Source: Alphaproteobacteria bacterium
GTDB taxonomy: Bacteria > Pseudomonadota > Alphaproteobacteria > UBA2136 > UBA6156
Length of the DNA: 44,097 bases
NCBI GenBank assembly: GCA_020249005.1
Contig: JADCGN010000005.1
Span: 1-44,097, forward strand
Direction: 5' to 3'
The notes under the pieces were generated by a model that searched no databases, was not told where the DNA came from, and saw only the letters and a list, made by a program, of their open reading frames with translations. The translations under genes were made by a program, and so were the position numbers. Below are positions 16,045 through 24,707 of the stretch, piece by piece (the stretch's first letter is position 1; the number at the start of each line of letters is the position of its first letter).

Positions 16045-16668
16045 TCAGGCGGCGCTGTCCAGCAGGGCGTTGAGCGCGGCGCTTAACTGGGCGGCGCCGG
16101 CCTTGGGGGGGAGGGCCGGGCCATAGCGCAAGGTGAAGCGGGCAAACGGCAGCGGCAGCCAAAACGTATCCCAACTGCGGAACGTAAGTTTGGGGTGTAC
16201 GGCCGTTAAGGCACAAGGAATCAGCGGCAGCCCGGTCAGACGCGCCAGCTCGGTGGCGCCGTTCTTGGCCACCCGGGCAGGTCCGCGCGGGCCATCGGGG
16301 GTTAAGAACAGGCTATGGCCTTGCTTGGCCAGCCGCACCAGTTCCCGTGCCCCGGCCACCCCTTGGCGGCTGCTGCTGCCCACGGCCGCCCCGATGCCGT
16401 ACCGCTTGGCCACTTGGCGGGTCAGGCGGCCGTCGGCGCTGGGGCTCATCAGGCCCACCAACGGGTGCGGACGGTTCGGCTTGGCCAGCAGCGGCACCGC
16501 AAAGATGTGCTGGTGCCACAGTGCCAGCAGCACCGGCCCCTGGCGCAGCGCAGAGGGGATGGGCCCCACCACGCGCACCCTGGCGGTGGCAAACACCAGC
16601 CGCCCGTAGGCGGCCAGGGTCCACGCGGCCAGGGCCAGCGTGAAGGGCGATTGCAGGCGCAGCCGCAT
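16045..16668 (-). CDS. DUF374 lysophospholipid acyltransferase-like protein
   Basis: 207 residues, DUF374 family, often found beside waaA/lpxK in alphaproteobacteria. N-terminal membrane segment (about 8-27), then ALWHQHIFAVPLL (His52/His54) corresponding to the acyltransferase histidine motif, the GSSSRQG segment and FLTPDGPRGPA, a diagnostic block. It is presumed to acylate a lipid A or lysophospholipid substrate at the inner membrane; the substrate is not established. It lies 32 bases before waaA and 5 bases after the preceding gene. Confidence 0.88.
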   Translation of the reverse strand: MRLRLQSPFTLALAAWTLAAYGRLVFATARVRVVGPIPSALRQGPVLLALWHQHIFAVPLLAKPNRPHPLVGLMSPSADGRLTRQVAKRYGIGAAVGSSSRQGVAGARELVRLAKQGHSLFLTPDGPRGPARVAKNGATELARLTGLPLIPCALTAVHPKLTFRSWDTFWLPLPFARFTLRYGPALPPKAGAAQLSAALNALLDSAA

Positions 16669-16673
16669 CAGCC

Positions 16674-17288
16674 TTAGCAGCAGGCGGCGCGGCGGTCATG
16701 GCGCAGCAGCCAGCCGCCCAACAGGCCGGCCAGCGCGCCCAGCAGCACGGTGCCGGCCGCCCACAGGCCCACCACGTTCACCGGAATGGGCTGGCTGCCC
16801 AGCACGTTCAGCAGGCTCAAGGCCACCGGCAGCAGAATCAACGCCCCCAGCTTGGTGCCTTCCACCAGACCGCCGCAGCCGGTGTAGGCCAGGCGGAACA
16901 GCAGCGCGAACACCAGGGCCATGGAAACATCGGCCAGCAGGAAGTAGTGCGGCTGCATCGCCTCGGGCGCCAGCCACAGAGCCGCGGTGGCGGCGTAGGC
17001 TTGGGCCATCACAAGGCCGTGCCACGCCATGTTGAAGGCCACAAACAAGGCGGCAGTTTGCAACCACAGCAGTAGGGTACCTTTTTGTAGCAACAGCGCC
17101 ATGACGTGGCAGTTGCACCAGCAACCATACTTTTTGGCGTCAATCGGGCTGTGGCAGGGGCAAGCGGCCCCGGTTTCCAGCATGGGGGGCAGCGGGGTTT
17201 TGGCGCTGGCCTTGGCCGCTGGCTTGGCGGCTGCTTTGGGGGCAATTTTAGCCTTAGCCGCAGCTTTGGCAGGTTTACGGGGGGCCAT
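16674..17288 (-). CDS. Lys/Ala-rich membrane protein with Cys cluster
   Basis: 204 residues. Residues 1-31 are a Lys/Ala/Pro repeat-like stretch (MAPRKPAKAAAKAKIAPKAA and onward) similar in style to histone H1 or topoisomerase tails; next comes a short Cys/His motif (CPC at 43-45, then CWCNCH at about 56-61) that could bind a metal; then about five hydrophobic helices to the end, with AACC as the last residues. AAAGGAAAG lies before ATG 17288. It is in the middle of the envelope operon, between the methyltransferase gene and the DUF374 gene. Function unknown; the combination of a basic tail, Cys cluster and membrane domain is not one I recognise. Confidence 0.65.
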   Translation of the reverse strand: MAPRKPAKAAAKAKIAPKAAAKPAAKASAKTPLPPMLETGAACPCHSPIDAKKYGCWCNCHVMALLLQKGTLLLWLQTAALFVAFNMAWHGLVMAQAYAATAALWLAPEAMQPHYFLLADVSMALVFALLFRLAYTGCGGLVEGTKLGALILLPVALSLLNVLGSQPIPVNVVGLWAAGTVLLGALAGLLGGWLLRHDRRAACC

Positions 17289-17320
17289 GATAACCAACTT
17301 TCCTTTGTTGTTTGAACAGC

Positions 17321-18031
17321 CTACCACCCATATCCCCAGGCGCCCAGGCATGCGCCATCGCGCAACACCGCTTCCCGCAGTGGGGTGTGGTAAGCGGGTA
17401 CCACTGGCAGGGTGCTGATGGCGCACGGTACCGCCAGATTGGGCCGCCAGCACGCCAACAGCCGTTTGGGCGGTCGGGCGGGATGGCTGGCCAAGGGGCG
17501 CAGCTGCAGCGTGCCGCCGTGGGGTGTGGCATAGTCGAGTAATTCGGCCTGCAGCGACGCATGCAGCACCACATAGGCCGCACCCCCGGGGGCGAGGGCC
17601 TGCCGGATGGCCTGTAGCCATGGGGCGAGTGCCGGCAACCCATGGGCCAAAGCCTTGGCGGGGTTGGGGCTATGGTGGCCCCGGCGGTGGGCATGGAAGG
17701 GCGGGTTGCTCACCACCACAGGGAAGGGGTGCGGGGCGCGCCAGGTCAAGGCATCGGCCTCAATCAGCCGGGCCGACACGTTGGCCCAAGCGGCATGGCA
17801 GCGGGCCTCGGCCACGCGCGCGGGCTGCAGCTCTACCCCCCAGAGCTGCAGCCCCGGCGTGCGGAGGGCCAGCACCAACCCCACCATGCCGCTGCCGCAG
17901 CCTACATCGAGCACCTGGCTGCCCGCTGCCAGGGGGGGCACGGCGGCGGCCAGCCAACGGGCGTCTTCGGTGGGGCGTGGCGCGGTGGCTAGCCACGGCA
18001 GGCGGCCGCCCAGCAAGGCAAGCGTGGTCAT
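17321..18031 (-). CDS. TrmN6-like SAM-dependent methyltransferase
   Basis: 236 residues with a Rossmann methyltransferase fold: motif I VLDVGCGSGMVGLVLA (about residues 41-56), acidic motif II GVELQPARV, and the catalytic VVSNPPFHAHRRGHHSP (NPPF), which marks amino-methyltransferases acting on nucleic-acid adenine or similar N atoms. The overall pattern matches the tRNA1(Val) (adenine-37-N6) methyltransferase group, common in alphaproteobacteria. The substrate is inferred only. GTG 18037 or ATG 18031 are both possible; ATG is used. It starts 21 bases after the large lipoprotein gene. Confidence 0.8.
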   Translation of the reverse strand: MTTLALLGGRLPWLATAPRPTEDARWLAAAVPPLAAGSQVLDVGCGSGMVGLVLALRTPGLQLWGVELQPARVAEARCHAAWANVSARLIEADALTWRAPHPFPVVVSNPPFHAHRRGHHSPNPAKALAHGLPALAPWLQAIRQALAPGGAAYVVLHASLQAELLDYATPHGGTLQLRPLASHPARPPKRLLACWRPNLAVPCAISTLPVVPAYHTPLREAVLRDGACLGAWGYGW

Positions 18032-18052
18032 CACCACCAGCCTATGCCAGCC

Positions 18053-21000
18053 TTAGCGTGGCGTGGCAACGGTGGGCGACGCGGTGGCGGTGGGCGAGGG
18101 GCTGGTGTCGCTCAGCGCTTTGGTACCGCGGTGAATGAACACCCCGGTGGGGCTGCTCGCCCGAGCGGTATCGACGGTGTCGGTGTCTGGTGCATCCGCC
18201 GCCGTTGCTTCGCTTGTTTCGGTCACAGTTGCCGCCACGGCAGCAGTGCGAGACACATTCAAGCTGTTGGTGGGGCTGGTCGCCGTGGCACTGCGGGGAG
18301 TGGTGGTGGCGCTGGTGGCCGCTTGTGTGGCTTGAGTTTCGGCTTGGCTGGCGGCGCGGGCGGCCTGCGCTTGCCGCGCGGCCTGAGCCGCCGCCAACAA
18401 TTCGGCCGCTGCGGAACTGTTCTGGCCTTGCCGCACGGCGCTGCGTTCCCGCAGGCTTTCTTGGGTCTGCAGGCCGCGAATGAGGGTGGCATAAGCCAAA
18501 CGTGGGCTGTGCAGATGGTGCGCGCCACAGGTAATCGGCCCACCCAAGGTTTGGCACTTCACCGCCGCCCGTACGGTCTGGCCGCTGGTGGGCAGGGGGT
18601 AGCTGAAGGTAAAGGCGCTGGTGAGCGTGGTGGGGTCAAATTCGCCGGTAAAGGAAATTGGGCTGCTGCGTGCCGGGTGTTGCAGGGTGCCCAGCAACGG
18701 GTATACATCGCCGCGGAAGCCGTAGTCGGCACTGGCGGGTTGGGTGGTGGGCGCGGTTTGCAGCATGAGGATGCTGCCTGGTGGTAGAATATGCGTGGCT
18801 TCGGCGGGTTGCGGGGTCAGGGTTTGTTCCAGCGGGGTAGTGAGCGCGTACTGCCCGTCTGGAATCAGCACGGCCGCCGGGTTGGCCAAAATGCGCGAGA
18901 GCCGCAACACCACGCCATCGCGCAAGTGGGCTTCCAGCAAAGTACCGGTGGGATTGGGTTTAAACTGTAGTTTGCCGAAGTTACCGTACACGCTGGCCAG
19001 GCTGGCGCCCCCTGGGGCCGCCGCCAGCACGGCGGGTGTCAACTCCAGCGTACGGGTCCCAAAGCTGAACGGCGCGGTCAAGGTCAGCCGCTGCAGGGTG
19101 GCGGGGGTGCTGGTCAGCGTGGCGGGGTTGGTGCTGGCCAAGGTACCCAGGCGGTTCAGGAAGGTGAGGCTGATCTCGCCCAAGGCACCGCCCTGCAGCC
19201 CCAGGGGGCTCACCACCAAGCTCGCCAACGGCGCTTCCGGCGCGGCCGACAGTGGCACATAGACCCCCGCCACCGCCGCCAACCGTTCATTCAGCTTATC
19301 AAAGACCGGCGCGGCCTGCTCCAGCCAGGCGGCTTCGGTCAATTGATTGAGGCTGCTGGCGGCCAAATCGGGTTGGTTGGCAGCGTCGGCATCCATCGCT
19401 TTCATCAGCGCGGCAAACTGCGGCCGAATCGCGCGAATCACGGTGCGCACCGGGGCGGTGGCGTTGTCCCACAAGGTGCGGCTTTCGGCCACGGTGGTGG
19501 CGCGGGCTAAGGCCGTTTCCAGCAACGGCGCCAGCGGCAGCGTGGGGTGCACCACGGCCAAGTTGCCGGCCAAGGCGCTTAAGCCGGCGGCGTCGAGGGT
19601 GCTATCCTGCTGGGCCGCCCCCACGATGGCGGCATTGAGCCAGTTGGCCAAGCCGGCTTGGTCGTCGGCCGGGAACAGCGGCAGCAAGCGGTGCATCGCG
19701 GTGGGTGGGCCGTACACCCCTTTGGCGCCAGCCACCAGGGTGTTGAGTTGGCCGCGTAATACCTCGGGCTGGGCGGCAAAGTAGTCGGTCATGAAGTCCC
19801 ACAAGGGGCCCAAGTCCAGCGCCACCGCCTCCCGCGGTTGCAGCAGCAGGGTGGGGCTGGTGGCATTCAGCTGGGCCGCCACACCGTTGGCGAGGTTGCT
19901 GGCAGTAAATTCCTCCAGCAGCAACGCGGCGAGATCCAGCGGCAAATCCAGCGTGGTGTTGATGAGGGTGCTGGTGCTCACCGCTTGGGTGAAATCGCCT
20001 TGGCGCAGATTGGTGCGGATCGTCTCCACCAGCAGCGGCACCACCAATTGGCGGTTGTTGGCGGCAGCCTGCGGCCGGGCCTGGGCCAATGCCAGCGTGG
20101 CGGTAATTTGCTTGGTGGTGGCGGCCTTCACCAACAGTGTGCTGGCCAATTTATCCAGCTGCACCTGCTGGACACTGGGCAAGCTGAGTTGGCTGGCCAA
20201 TTGCAGCAACGGGGCTGCCAATTCGGGGCGGTTCTGCAGCCGCTGTGCCGCCTGCAACAGGGCATTGCCCAATTGGCCGGTGCTGGGCCCGCTCAGGCGG
20301 CCGGTTTGGAACGGGGCAGCCAGTTCGGGCAGCGTGGTGTGGCTGGCGGCGGCCGCCACCAAGGCCGGCAGGTAAGCTTGCCAGAGGGCCGGTTGATTGG
20401 CATTCAGGCGGAGGCTGGTGCGTTGCAAGGCCAAGGCCAGCGGGCCGGCGTTGGCAGTCTCCCACCCTTGGGCCCAAACCTTTTGCCAGGCAGGCTGCGC
20501 GGCCAGTTGTGCCAGTTCTTGGGCCGCCGCTGCAGCCTGGGTGGGGTTGGCCAAGGGGCCTAAGGTGCCCGATGTTTCCAGCATTACCGGCAGCGCCGCC
20601 AAGGTTTCGGCCGTGGTGGCGCCCGCGGACTGCCGGAGTATGTGGGGCAGCAGCGCCAGCGCGCCGGGGGCGTCATACGCCAAAGTGGGTTTGGCGCGTA
20701 GTGCGGCCGCCATGCTGGCCCGGTCGTCGGTCGCACCGTTCAGCAACGCGCGCAACAGGGTGGCGCTGTAGCGCAGCCCGGTGGGAAGGGCGGCAGTTTG
20801 CGCCAACGCGGCCAACTGGGCGCTCGCGGCCTTGGCGTTGCCCTGACGCAACTGCTGCAACGCCGGTTGCCATAGGCTGCTGCGCTGCGCGGCTTGCAGC
20901 GCGGTGGGCAGGCTGGTCTGCAGTGCCAGCAACGCCGCCGGTTGGGTCGGCAGCGCCGCAAAGGCGGTGGTGGCGCTGGCCACCACCCCGTTGGCGCTGA

Positions 21001-21340
21001 TGACCCAGCGTGCCTCGGCCTCGCCCGCGGTGTAACTGTTAGGCGCGGCGGCCAACAGCGCCGCCACCGGTTGCAGCAAGGCCGGCACACTGGCCTGGGT
21101 GGCACAGTTACGCTGGGCGCAGGCTTGCAGCCGGGCATGCGCCGCCAGCAGTTGCAGCACGGGGTCGTTGGGCGTGCTGGCCAGTTGGCTCTCCAGTTCG
21201 TCCAACGCTGCCGCGGCCTCGCCCTGTTCAATTTGGCTTAACAGGTCTTTGGGGTCGGGGCTGCAGCCCGCCAAGGCCAAGCCAACCGCCACCAGCCCCA
21301 ACCAAGGGGCATAACGCAGCAGCGGGCGTAAAGTTGGCAT
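18053..21340 (-). CDS. Very large Ala-rich lipoprotein heading the envelope operon
   Basis: 1095 residues. Signal peptide with lipobox LAGC (Cys26) and mature N-terminus CSPDPKDLLSQIEQGEAAAA. Residues about 30-700 are almost all alpha-helical, Ala/Leu-rich, and look like TPR/HEAT-type repeats. Residues about 700-930 are strand-rich (SLTFLNRLGTLA, LQRLTLTAPFSFG, VYGNFGKLQFKP). The tail from about 985 is Ala/Gln/Thr/Ser low complexity. ATG 21340 is preferred over a start 12 codons upstream. It is transcribed first in the operon with lpxK and waaA, divergent from a DUF3108 gene. An outer-membrane or periplasmic scaffold role is possible, but no family is recognised. Confidence 0.7.
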   Translation of the reverse strand: MPTLRPLLRYAPWLGLVAVGLALAGCSPDPKDLLSQIEQGEAAAALDELESQLASTPNDPVLQLLAAHARLQACAQRNCATQASVPALLQPVAALLAAAPNSYTAGEAEARWVISANGVVASATTAFAALPTQPAALLALQTSLPTALQAAQRSSLWQPALQQLRQGNAKAASAQLAALAQTAALPTGLRYSATLLRALLNGATDDRASMAAALRAKPTLAYDAPGALALLPHILRQSAGATTAETLAALPVMLETSGTLGPLANPTQAAAAAQELAQLAAQPAWQKVWAQGWETANAGPLALALQRTSLRLNANQPALWQAYLPALVAAAASHTTLPELAAPFQTGRLSGPSTGQLGNALLQAAQRLQNRPELAAPLLQLASQLSLPSVQQVQLDKLASTLLVKAATTKQITATLALAQARPQAAANNRQLVVPLLVETIRTNLRQGDFTQAVSTSTLINTTLDLPLDLAALLLEEFTASNLANGVAAQLNATSPTLLLQPREAVALDLGPLWDFMTDYFAAQPEVLRGQLNTLVAGAKGVYGPPTAMHRLLPLFPADDQAGLANWLNAAIVGAAQQDSTLDAAGLSALAGNLAVVHPTLPLAPLLETALARATTVAESRTLWDNATAPVRTVIRAIRPQFAALMKAMDADAANQPDLAASSLNQLTEAAWLEQAAPVFDKLNERLAAVAGVYVPLSAAPEAPLASLVVSPLGLQGGALGEISLTFLNRLGTLASTNPATLTSTPATLQRLTLTAPFSFGTRTLELTPAVLAAAPGGASLASVYGNFGKLQFKPNPTGTLLEAHLRDGVVLRLSRILANPAAVLIPDGQYALTTPLEQTLTPQPAEATHILPPGSILMLQTAPTTQPASADYGFRGDVYPLLGTLQHPARSSPISFTGEFDPTTLTSAFTFSYPLPTSGQTVRAAVKCQTLGGPITCGAHHLHSPRLAYATLIRGLQTQESLRERSAVRQGQNSSAAAELLAAAQAARQAQAARAASQAETQATQAATSATTTPRSATATSPTNSLNVSRTAAVAATVTETSEATAADAPDTDTVDTARASSPTGVFIHRGTKALSDTSPSPTATASPTVATPR

Positions 21341-21413
21341 AACAGAGGGCGCGTTTGGCTTTTTTCTTGCGCCCACTCTGGCAGGGGCGCATGCTCTTTG
21401 CTAGAGTCACTTC

Positions 21414-22136
21414 ATGAATCGCTTGGCTTTCCGTGTGCTGTTTGCCACGTTTGGGGGGCTGGCGTACCTGCCGGTGGCGCAAGCCTGGCAGCTCAGCCAA
21501 ACCGAAGTGTTGAACTACCGCGTGAAGTGGGGCCCTCTCACCATGGGTAAGGCCAGCTTGGCCTACAGCCCCACGCCCCAGGGGTATGCGTTGGAAGTAC
21601 GGCTGAAAGACAGCTCCTCGCTGCTGAACCTGCAAAGCCTCTACACTGTGCAGGGCCGCCATACGCCGCAAGCCTTCACCAGCAGCCGCTACCATGCGCG
21701 CCAGCAGGAAAACGACTACCGCGCCGATAAGGTGGTGGAATTTAACGGGAGCACCCGGCGTATCACCTACACCAACCACCTGGATGCCAACGACCAAGCC
21801 CCGCCCGTGGGGTGGGATGGTAAGCTGCGCGATGTGTTTAGCCAACTGTACGCCTTGCGCCGCCAGCCGCTCAGCGCCTACGGCAAGCCTCAGGAACTGC
21901 AAGTGATGGGCACCAAACGCCCCTTTGTGCTGCTGCAGGGTGCCGCCCAACCGTTGCCGCAAGCCAAGAATGAGCGCCCGCGTGCCCGCGTGACGCTGCG
22001 CAACCGCAAGGAAGACGGCAGCTTGGCCAAGGATGTGTGGCAGGTAACGCTGCGTGAGGAGGCCGACGGTACGCTCACGCCCGTGGTGGTGCAGGCCCAA
22101 ACCAAGTTCGGCACCTTTACCGCCACGCTGAAGTAG
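21414..22136 (+). CDS. DUF3108 periplasmic protein
   Basis: 240 residues with a signal peptide (cut after AQAW region, about residue 24). The mature part shows the DUF3108 pattern: VLNYRVKWGPLTMGKASLAY, then a PQAFTSSRYH segment, VVEFNGSTRRITYTNH, a DVFSQLYALRR helix, and a last strand-rich section PVVVQAQTKFGTFTATLK. DUF3108 proteins are exported and of unsettled role in the envelope. The gene is divergent from the large lipoprotein (73 bases between starts) and 36 bases before kdsB. Confidence 0.85.
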   Translation: MNRLAFRVLFATFGGLAYLPVAQAWQLSQTEVLNYRVKWGPLTMGKASLAYSPTPQGYALEVRLKDSSSLLNLQSLYTVQGRHTPQAFTSSRYHARQQENDYRADKVVEFNGSTRRITYTNHLDANDQAPPVGWDGKLRDVFSQLYALRRQPLSAYGKPQELQVMGTKRPFVLLQGAAQPLPQAKNERPRARVTLRNRKEDGSLAKDVWQVTLREEADGTLTPVVVQAQTKFGTFTATLK

Positions 22137-22172
22137 TTCTCCAACCGTTCAACCAACGAGGTACTCCCCCCG

Positions 22173-22922
22173 ATGTCGACCCTGGTGTTGATTCCGAGCC
22201 GCTTGGCTTCCACCCGCTTCCCCAACAAGCCGCTGGCCGACTTGGGCGGCAAACCGATGGTGGTGCGGGTATACGAACAGGCGCTGAAGGCCAACTGCGG
22301 CGCGGTGTACGTGGCGGCCGGTGATGAGGGCATTGCCGCGGCCGTCCGCGCCGGCGGCGGGCAGGTGGTGATGACCGATGCGGGCCTGCCCAACGGCAGT
22401 GAGCGGATCTGGCAGGGCGTGCAGCGCCTGATGGCCCAAGGCGTGCCGCAGCCCGAATTCATCATCAATGCCCAGGGCGACGAACCGCTGTTGCCGCCCG
22501 AGCTCATCACCCAAGCCGTGGCGGCGCTGCAGGCCGACCCCAGCGTGGACGTGGTGACCTTTGCGCACGAAATCACCGATCCAAGCGATATCAATAACCC
22601 TACCAAGGTGAAGGTGGTGACAACGCGCACCGGCCGGGCCCTATATTTTAGCCGCCATGCCATCCCCTACGGCGCCGCCGAAGCCGGGCTGCCGCTGCTG
22701 CGCCACATCGGCTTTTACGGCTACCGTTACGCGGCCCTGAAGCGCTACATCGAAACCGGCGAAGGCAAGCTGGAAAATGTGGAAAAGCTGGAGCAGCTGC
22801 GTGGCCTGGAACTGGGCCTGCATTACCACATCATCACCACCCACCATGAACCGATTGGGGTAGACACCCCCGCCGACTTGGAAGCGGTGAAACGCCTGAT
22901 GGGGCTGCTGCAGGGGGCATGA
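22173..22922 (+). CDS. kdsB: CMP-Kdo synthetase
   Basis: 3-deoxy-manno-octulosonate cytidylyltransferase; activates Kdo with CTP for WaaA. The 249-residue protein has VLIPSRLASTRFPNKPLADL (nucleotide-binding N-terminus), the NGSERIWQGV segment, FIINAQGDEPLLPPELI (catalytic Asp motif), YFSRHAIPYG, and a C-terminal HHEPIGVDTPADLEAVKR. All family blocks are present. Its stop codon overlaps the next start as ATGA, which couples translation. Confidence 0.96.
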   Translation: MSTLVLIPSRLASTRFPNKPLADLGGKPMVVRVYEQALKANCGAVYVAAGDEGIAAAVRAGGGQVVMTDAGLPNGSERIWQGVQRLMAQGVPQPEFIINAQGDEPLLPPELITQAVAALQADPSVDVVTFAHEITDPSDINNPTKVKVVTTRTGRALYFSRHAIPYGAAEAGLPLLRHIGFYGYRYAALKRYIETGEGKLENVEKLEQLRGLELGLHYHIITTHHEPIGVDTPADLEAVKRLMGLLQGA

Positions 22923-23563
22923 CGGCGCCCCCCTACTGGCCCCAAGCGTGCGCCCACTTGGCGGGGCAGGATGCCGTGCTGGCACAGCTGATTGCGCAGT
23001 TCCCCGGCAGCGTGGTGAAGAGCCGCGGCGCGGCGTTGGAAACGCTGCAGCGCGCGATTGTGGGCCAGCAAATCAGCGTGAAGGCGGCCGATGCGGTCTG
23101 GCACCGCTGCGTGGCCTTGCTGGGGCACCCCAACGACCCCGCCGCCTGGCTGGCCCCAGCCGATGAAGGGCTGCGCGCCTGCGGCCTCAGCGGCCAGAAA
23201 GTGCGCTACGTGCGGGGCATCGCGCAGGCGTTTGCGGCCGGGCAACTGCATCCGCACCGCTGGCCCACTATGCCGGATACCGCCGTACTGACCGAGCTGG
23301 TGGCGCTGCCCGGGGTGGGGGTGTGGACGGCGGAGATGTTTTTAATGTTTCACCTCACCCGCCCCGATGTGCTGCCGCTGGGCGATTTGGGCCTGATCAA
23401 CGCCTTTAAAAAACACTATGGTGCGCAGTGGAAAACCCCCACCGATTTAAGGGGCTGGCAAGGCCGCCTCAGCCGCCATGCCGCCAAGCATTGGGTGCCC
23501 TACCGCAGCGTAGCCACCTGGTATCTGTGGCGCAGCCTCGACCCCCACGAAGTGGGGTATTAG
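22919..23563 (+). CDS. AlkA-like DNA-3-methyladenine glycosylase
   Basis: 214-residue HhH-GPD base-excision repair enzyme. RAIVGQQISVKAADAVW (about residues 45-61), helix-hairpin-helix LPGVGVWTAEM (130-140) and catalytic Asp156 in PLGDLGLINAF. It removes alkylated bases such as 3-methyladenine by glycosidic cleavage. It is shorter than E. coli AlkA because the N-terminal TBP-like domain is absent, which is normal for many bacterial homologues. No iron-sulfur cysteines are present. It overlaps kdsB by four bases. Confidence 0.9.
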   Translation: MTAPPYWPQACAHLAGQDAVLAQLIAQFPGSVVKSRGAALETLQRAIVGQQISVKAADAVWHRCVALLGHPNDPAAWLAPADEGLRACGLSGQKVRYVRGIAQAFAAGQLHPHRWPTMPDTAVLTELVALPGVGVWTAEMFLMFHLTRPDVLPLGDLGLINAFKKHYGAQWKTPTDLRGWQGRLSRHAAKHWVPYRSVATWYLWRSLDPHEVGY

Positions 23564-23619
23564 CCCAACCCGGGCCCCGCCGCTTGCCAAGCGGCCGCCA
23601 ACGCGGCAGCCTATGCGGG

Positions 23620-24588
23620 ATGAGATGCCCTTTGCTGTTCGCGCTCTGCAGTCTGGCCACCGTGGGGTGGGCCCAACCCCGCGACTTGGGCTGCGGCACC
23701 CCACAAACGGTGGTTTTCCCCAACAGTGTGAGTCAAACGTTAACGGTGTGGGCCACGCACGAAACACCGCGCTGGTGGCGCGGCCTGGCCAGCGACGCCA
23801 GCGGCCAAACCCTGGCCGCCACCGCGTTGGATGGCCCCTTGTTGCTGAGCCGCGACGCTGGCGCAACTTGGCAGGCCACTACCGGGCCCTATGGCGCGTG
23901 GATGGTGGCGATGAGCGCCAACGGCCGTCGCCTAGTGGCCGGCGTGAAGGGTGGCAATCTTTACCGCAGCACCGATGGCGGCACCACCTGGCAGGCGGTG
24001 GCCCAACCGTTGCCATGGTACGGCCTCAGCACCGATGCCACCGGCCAACGTTGGTTGGCCGCGGTGGCGGGGGGCCCGCTGTACCGCAGCACCGATGGCG
24101 GCAAGCGGTGGCAGCCGCTGCATGTGTCCAGCACGTGGTTTGCTACCGCCAGCAGCGCCAATGGCCGTACGCTGGTGGCCACCGAACGGCGCGGCTTCAT
24201 TCACCGCAGTACCGATGGCGGCCGCACCTGGCAGGTGATCAGCCCCCGCGGGCCCTGGCGCGGCGTGGCGGGAGATACCCAACTGAAACGGTTGATTGTG
24301 GGGGTCAATCCAGGGCATGTGCGGATCAGTGACGATGGGGGTAAAACCTGGCGCAAGGTGCTGCATCACGGCGCCTGGCGGACGGTGGCCAGCAGCGCCG
24401 ATGGTATGATGTTTGTGGCCGCCCAAGAAGGAGGCCACATCTACCGCAGCACCGATGGCGGCCTGACCTGGCAGGCTCAGGAAATGCCGCGCGGCTGGTT
24501 GCGCATCGCCACCAACGCAGTTGGAAATCGCTTATCAGCCATCAGCTTAGGCCCCAACGGCACTTTGCACACCACGCACTGCCGTTAG
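23620..24588 (+). CDS. Secreted BNR-repeat beta-propeller protein
   Basis: 322 residues with a signal peptide (cut after VGWA, residue 18) and repeated sialidase-type Asp-box/BNR units: YRSTDGGTTWQ, YRSTDGGKRWQ, HRSTDGGRTWQ, RISDDGGKTWR and YRSTDGGLTWQ, spaced by about 40 residues, as in Ycf48-like and WD40/YVTN-type propellers. Cys at 25 and at the end (THCR) may join N- and C-termini of the ring. It is not expected to be a sialidase because no catalytic residues are recognisable. ATG 23620 is chosen; the longer frame has no RBS and overlaps the preceding gene. Partner or role unknown. Confidence 0.78.
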   Translation: MRCPLLFALCSLATVGWAQPRDLGCGTPQTVVFPNSVSQTLTVWATHETPRWWRGLASDASGQTLAATALDGPLLLSRDAGATWQATTGPYGAWMVAMSANGRRLVAGVKGGNLYRSTDGGTTWQAVAQPLPWYGLSTDATGQRWLAAVAGGPLYRSTDGGKRWQPLHVSSTWFATASSANGRTLVATERRGFIHRSTDGGRTWQVISPRGPWRGVAGDTQLKRLIVGVNPGHVRISDDGGKTWRKVLHHGAWRTVASSADGMMFVAAQEGGHIYRSTDGGLTWQAQEMPRGWLRIATNAVGNRLSAISLGPNGTLHTTHCR

Positions 24589-24707
24589 GGTGTGTGGCGT
24601 GCCGATCGGGCCCTTGCCCCCCGGGCTTGGGTGAGGAAATGTTGCACCGCACGATGCAATGTCAGGCTATCCCGGGCCAGGGCCGCATAGAAGGACTGGT
24701 GCCCCCC

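Noticed and set aside
23428..23619. N-terminal extension of the BNR protein
   Set aside because: It overlaps the glycosylase gene in another frame and lacks an RBS; the signal peptide begins at 23620.
23945..24480. Tandem DNA repeats with CCGCAGCACCGATGGCGGC
   Set aside because: They are explained by the repeated BNR protein units, not by a separate DNA repeat or CRISPR array.
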